DNA of 26,646 nucleotides from CAYSCS01 sp964429695 (GTDB lineage: Bacteria > Acidobacteriota > Aminicenantia > Aminicenantales > Aminicenantaceae): positions 1 through 26,646 of the forward strand of contig CAYSCS010000053.1 of the NCBI GenBank assembly GCA_964429695.1, written 5' to 3'. The notes below the pieces were generated by a model that searched no databases, was not told the origin of the DNA, and saw nothing but the letters and a program-made list of their open reading frames with translations. The position numbers and the translations under genes are program-made. Within the stretch, counting starts at the first letter, position 1. The number at the start of each line of letters is the position of its first letter. Below are positions 24,011 through 26,646 of the stretch, in pieces.

Positions 24011-24793
24011 TGAAAAATAGGTTTAAAAGGCGGCTTTTTACTTTACTCTGATAATAAAATATAGATTAAAGAACAAGAAGCACAGTCAAGATCTTATTCA
24101 GGCCTAAATTAAAACTCAGTTAAAATTTCAGTCATCTTTTAGAGTTAATTTTCTGAAGTCTCAGAGGGCTCTTCTAAAAATGATCTATTCTTAGAGAAAG
24201 AAAAGGGATCTAATCCCTTGGGTCATTAAGACTTTATACTCATTTCCACAATTTATATCCTTCTATTCCGTGTAGGAAAAAGTGTAGAATCTAGAATATC
24301 AGAAAGCCTATAGAACGGATTACAATTTATAATTAGTTCTCTCCTCTTTAAAAAGAGAAGTCCAGAATGCCTCTTCGAGTACAATCTCTACAACATAAAA
24401 CATTTAAGAAGAAGAATGAATGTTTGCCAAAGACTAAAGAAATGTTTAAGTTATTAAAGCAATCAAAACAATTATCCTCTCTCCTACCAATCTCCTAAAT
24501 ATTTCCCTCAAAGAATCATAAGTATTTTCAAACCTGATCGCTTTCTTTTCTACAACGATACGCTGATTAGATCTCCAAAAAGAAGTCTGGATTAAGTTGC
24601 GCTGCCCTAAGCAACATATCTCCTAAATTCTTCATTTCATCTTCAGGCCTCTTTTAATTCTCACTACTCCTCATTTTAAATCGGTTCATCAGACTTTCTT
24701 GTGGGTAAAAACAAGAGATTTTCAGGCACCTAATAGCGAATTCAGCTCCTGCAATTTTATTGCTCATGAGACTAATTAAGTGAACATAAATAA
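24011..24793. other. Long gene-poor stretch between the larA operon and the IS remnants
   Basis: I see no gene here in either strand. Short hairpins occur: AAGGGAT with ATCCCTT around three bases (24203-24219) and CTCTTT with AAAGAG (24344-24357). A weak one right after larA (AAAAG with CTTTT, 24025-24038) may end the operon. All frames are closed often. It may be decayed sequence left by mobile-element activity. Confidence 0.45.
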
Positions 24794-25006
24794 GATAAGA
24801 GGACGATAGAATATCTGGAGTTCATCGCTAGGCTCATCTCGCATATTCCTGACAAGGGTCAGGTCACTGTCCGGTGCTTTGGCATCTACGCCAACAAAAT
24901 GCGCAAGGTTGAAGAAGGAGAGCATAAGCTTCTGGTCATCGATGAGGAATGCCCAAGAATTCCACGCCGTGGCTGGGCGGAGATGATTCGGAAATTCTTC
25001 TATGAT

Positions 25007-25017
25007 GATGTGATGCA
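25007..25017. repeat. Left inverted repeat of the IS110-family element
   Basis: GATGTGATGCA here is the exact reverse complement of TGCATCACATC at 26200-26210. Both lie just inside the proposed element ends, as expected for subterminal repeats. Confidence 0.75.
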
Positions 25018-25192
25018 AAAACTTTCTTTATAGCCTCCTTTCTTTTTCTTCTTCTTTCCTTCTTCCCAGCTCTTGTGAACCAGCCTTCTCTCCGTGCCCT
25101 TAACCCTAAGGTTAAGTCCGCACACACGCTAACCTCAGCTCTCGGTCCCTTAACCTACGAGCGAGCGCGAAATAAAATTTCCGCTAAGACTT
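25018..25192 (-). ncRNA. Candidate guide (bridge/seek) RNA region of the IS110-family element
   Basis: This ~175-base non-coding tail follows the transposase stop, the place where IS1111-type elements are known to carry their guide RNA. It holds a 7-bp hairpin (CTTAACC, four-base loop, GGTTAAG; 25099-25116), and CCCTTAACC recurs at 25097-25105 and 25147-25155. That gives two alternative partners for the same strand. The RNA call is inference from position and structure only, and the element is decayed. Confidence 0.3.
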
Positions 25193-26128
25193 TCACCAAG
25201 CAACCGATTCCTTTTTTGTTTTGAGCTTATATGGTATATAAACACGCTCTTCTTTTAAGACTCGATAAATGATCGTTAAGAGCCGCCTGGCCGTAGCCAC
25301 TTTAGCCACGTTGGCTCCTTTCTTGCGGGCTAACCGCTCATAAAAGAGTCTGATGTCAAAATCCGCACGGCAGGCAGGCGTCACAGCTTCCATGGCCGCC
25401 CAGCGTAGCCAGCGATTCCCTTGCTTGACGATCTCCCCATGATAAATCCTTTCCCCAGAGCTGTGAAGGGAAGGGATGACCCCTGCATAGGATGAAGCCT
25501 AGCGGCATCTTCAAACCTCGAGATATCAGCTATCTCTGTCGTTACAAGCACAGAAAAAAATTCCCAAAACCCGGGTACTGTCTTCACCCGCTGGGCTTCC
25601 TTCATCTGACAATAAAACCCTTTCACCAGCCTATCCGATTCTTTGATCTTTTCCTCTAGATGATCGTAACTGGCCAAAAGAGAGGAAAGGTGCCTCTGCG
25701 TCGATTCCCCTAACCTAAGCCCTTTTCCCCTTCCTCGTCAAAAGCTCCTTGACCTAGGCTCTTCTCTTGCGGACTTCCTCTCCCTGCTGCGCCAGAAGCA
25801 TCCAGATCCGATTCTTCACCCTAGCCAGCATTCCGGACCGAAAAAACTATGGCGCCAAACCTGCTGGCTCTCCCGAGTCTCCTTCCCCCGCCAGTAAACC
25901 TCATGAATGAACCCCGTCCCTAACAGATAAGCCGATATCCGAGAGCCCAGGTTGTCTCTCTAGATGCGAGCTTTGGCAATCGCTTTCACATCCTTCAGCC
26001 CTTCTAAAAACCTCATCACTTCGCTCTTGGTGTTGAATACCCCTCCAGCCTTTACCTCTCGGCCCTCTTCGTCCAGACCATGTGATCGGAGAGTACGGCG
26101 TATGATGGTCAATACCCATCCCACACAT
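25193..26128 (-). pseudogene. Broken IS110-family transposase
   Basis: The coding remnant can be followed across at least three frames. It begins MGIDHH (the first Asp of the DEDD domain) near 26128, continues as LDEEGREVKAGGVFNTKSEV and FLEGLKDVKAIAKARI, then a TAG (25960-25962). It goes on with LARVKNRIWMLLAQQGEE, another TAG (25754-25756), a helical stretch, and KTVPGFWEFFSVLVTTEIAD. After a frameshift near 25500 it reads SYAGVIPSLHSSGER and KQGNRWLRWAAMEA, ending FYERLARKKG and KVATARRLLTIIYRVL. These are the DEDD and Transposase_20 parts in order, at about the normal total length (~310 residues). Two stops and two or more frameshifts make it inactive. Confidence 0.85.
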
Positions 26129-26199
26129 TCGTGCACCTCTTTAATTTAAAATTTCGTTTCCAAGGGCAATCTAGCACACAATAGACTCCCCGCTGGAAG

Positions 26200-26210
26200 T
26201 GCATCACATC
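26200..26210. repeat. Right inverted repeat of the IS110-family element
   Basis: TGCATCACATC pairs with the left repeat at 25007-25017 over all 11 bases. It lies 10 bases inside the right element boundary, so the repeats are slightly asymmetric relative to the ends. Confidence 0.75.
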
Positions 26211-26409
26211 TTCATCTTACCTATGAAGTTGACCCACTCCTCTGGCCTCAATTCGATGGGACAATGATGGTCATTGCCTTCCTCAGGGACTTCTCCTGGT
26301 AGACAGGATCATCGACCCCCTCCAGCTGACCTTTGTGGCCAAGAGCCCTCCTCCGCTTCAAGTCGCCTCCCAAGAGTTTCTTTTAGACGCCGAGAGCTCG
26401 ACTGAATAA

Positions 26410-26646
26410 TTTTTATGACCTTCTCTTTTCCCAGGAGGAGAGGTTGGGGCGATTCGCGGAGCTCTTGGTGCCTCGGGAGATTTCGCCGATCTACTCGCGC
26501 GTTTGACCCAAAATTGCCGTTAGAGATTTTTAGAGCCCCCCATTTTGCGGTCAGAGAGCAACAATCTACGGAGATTGTGCTCTTAAGGTCAACGCACAGC
26601 CCCATCTCATTATCTTCGGTTCAGTTTCACCGCTCTGATTGTATTT
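26410..26646. other. Flank downstream of the IS91 remnant
   Basis: No gene is supported. The base composition stays richer in G+C than the main part of the window, so it is probably the non-coding 3' end of the IS91-type element. I could not identify its terminus in the window. Confidence 0.4.

Larger units (their letters stand above)
25006..26220 (-). mobile_element. Decayed IS110-family (IS1111-like) insertion sequence, about 1.2 kb
   Basis: The element lies between two copies of CTATGA (25000-25005 and 26221-26226) inside the IS91 transposase. It contains a broken IS110-type transposase on the minus strand and has 11-bp inverted repeats near its ends. Inverted repeats are a mark of the IS1111 subgroup, while classical IS110 members lack them. 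The exact ends are uncertain by a few bases, because the CTATGA could belong to either side. Confidence 0.75.
24794..26409 (+). pseudogene. IS91-family transposase remnant, N-terminally truncated and interrupted by an IS110 element
   Basis: Plus-strand frame 24794-25006 encodes the C-terminal part of an IS91/IS801-type Y2 transposase: LEFIARLISHIPDKGQVTVR, FGIYANK, RRGWAEMIRKFFY. The reading resumes at 26222 with YEVDPLLWPQFDGTMMVIAFLRDF, and after a one-base frameshift near 26298 ends with VDRIIDPLQLTFVAKSPPP and a stop at 26407-26409. Joining the two halves at the repeated CTATGA keeps the frame, so the insertion between is clean. The usual zinc-binding and catalytic parts upstream of 24794 are missing, and the CPKCGG metal motif has become WPQFDG, so it is dead. 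Recognition rests on remembered family motifs; confidence is good but not alignment-tested. Confidence 0.8.

Noticed and set aside
24203..24219. 7-bp hairpin as terminator of the larA operon
   Set aside because: It is about 190 bases from the larA stop and has no T-tract, so it is mentioned only in the gap description.
24776..25018. Minus-strand 80-codon open frame
   Set aside because: The plus strand here encodes the IS91 block with HIPDKGQ and RRGWAEMIRK, so the minus frame is its reverse-strand shadow.
26309..26605. Minus-strand 98-codon open frame at the right edge
   Set aside because: The opposite strand carries recognisable IS91 transposase sequence (ending at 26409), while this frame has a low-complexity, Arg/Ser-rich translation matching no family I know. 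It is a shadow.

Overview
The window comes from an AT-rich bacterial chromosome with Shine-Dalgarno translation and a Gram-negative type envelope. Two TonB-dependent outer-membrane receptors of the carboxypeptidase-regulatory-domain (Oar-like) type, a lipoprotein-like amidohydrolase and Sec/Tat-exported hydrolases all point to a double-membrane cell. A tungsten-type aldehyde:ferredoxin oxidoreductase suggests anaerobic metabolism. The central glycolytic genes are of archaeal type (type II GAPDH and an archaeal-like PGK). Together this resembles Acidobacteriota-like or Aminicenantota-like anaerobes that live on peptides and amides. That placement is inference from gene content, not a phylogenetic result.

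Layout. (1) 458-6941, minus strand: a four-gene catabolic cluster, in transcription order an exported YtcJ-type amidohydrolase, a class III omega-aminotransferase, an APC amino-acid permease and an AOR-family oxidoreductase. A plausible flow is amide cleavage, amine uptake, transamination to an aldehyde or oxo acid, and ferredoxin-linked aldehyde oxidation. (2) 7425-11745: a TonB-dependent receptor (minus) with a clear terminator and promoter, divergent from a Tat-exported serine hydrolase of the class C beta-lactamase/esterase fold. (3) 12173-15636, minus: a second beta-lactamase-fold serine hydrolase, and a membrane GT39-like protein with seven C-terminal TPR repeats. (4) 15785-20216, minus: a second Oar-like TonB receptor and an exported Ntn hydrolase (C45/choloylglycine-hydrolase-like) with a C-terminal TPR. 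(5) 20426-24010, plus: a compact operon of archaeal-type GAPDH, archaeal-type PGK and a LarA-family lactate racemase. (6) 24011-26646: a gene-poor stretch followed by decayed insertion sequences.

The right end is the most structured non-genic part. A decayed IS110-family element (IS1111-like, with 11-bp subterminal inverted repeats, about 1.2 kb) sits inside the transposase remnant of an IS91-family element. A six-base direct repeat (CTATGA) flanks it, and removing the insert restores the IS91 reading frame exactly. This segment looks visibly richer in G+C than the rest.

The window repeatedly places secreted amide or ester hydrolases beside TonB receptors and amino-acid catabolic genes. I read it as a scavenging region for peptide-like or amide-bearing compounds. 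The substrate cannot be named from sequence alone.
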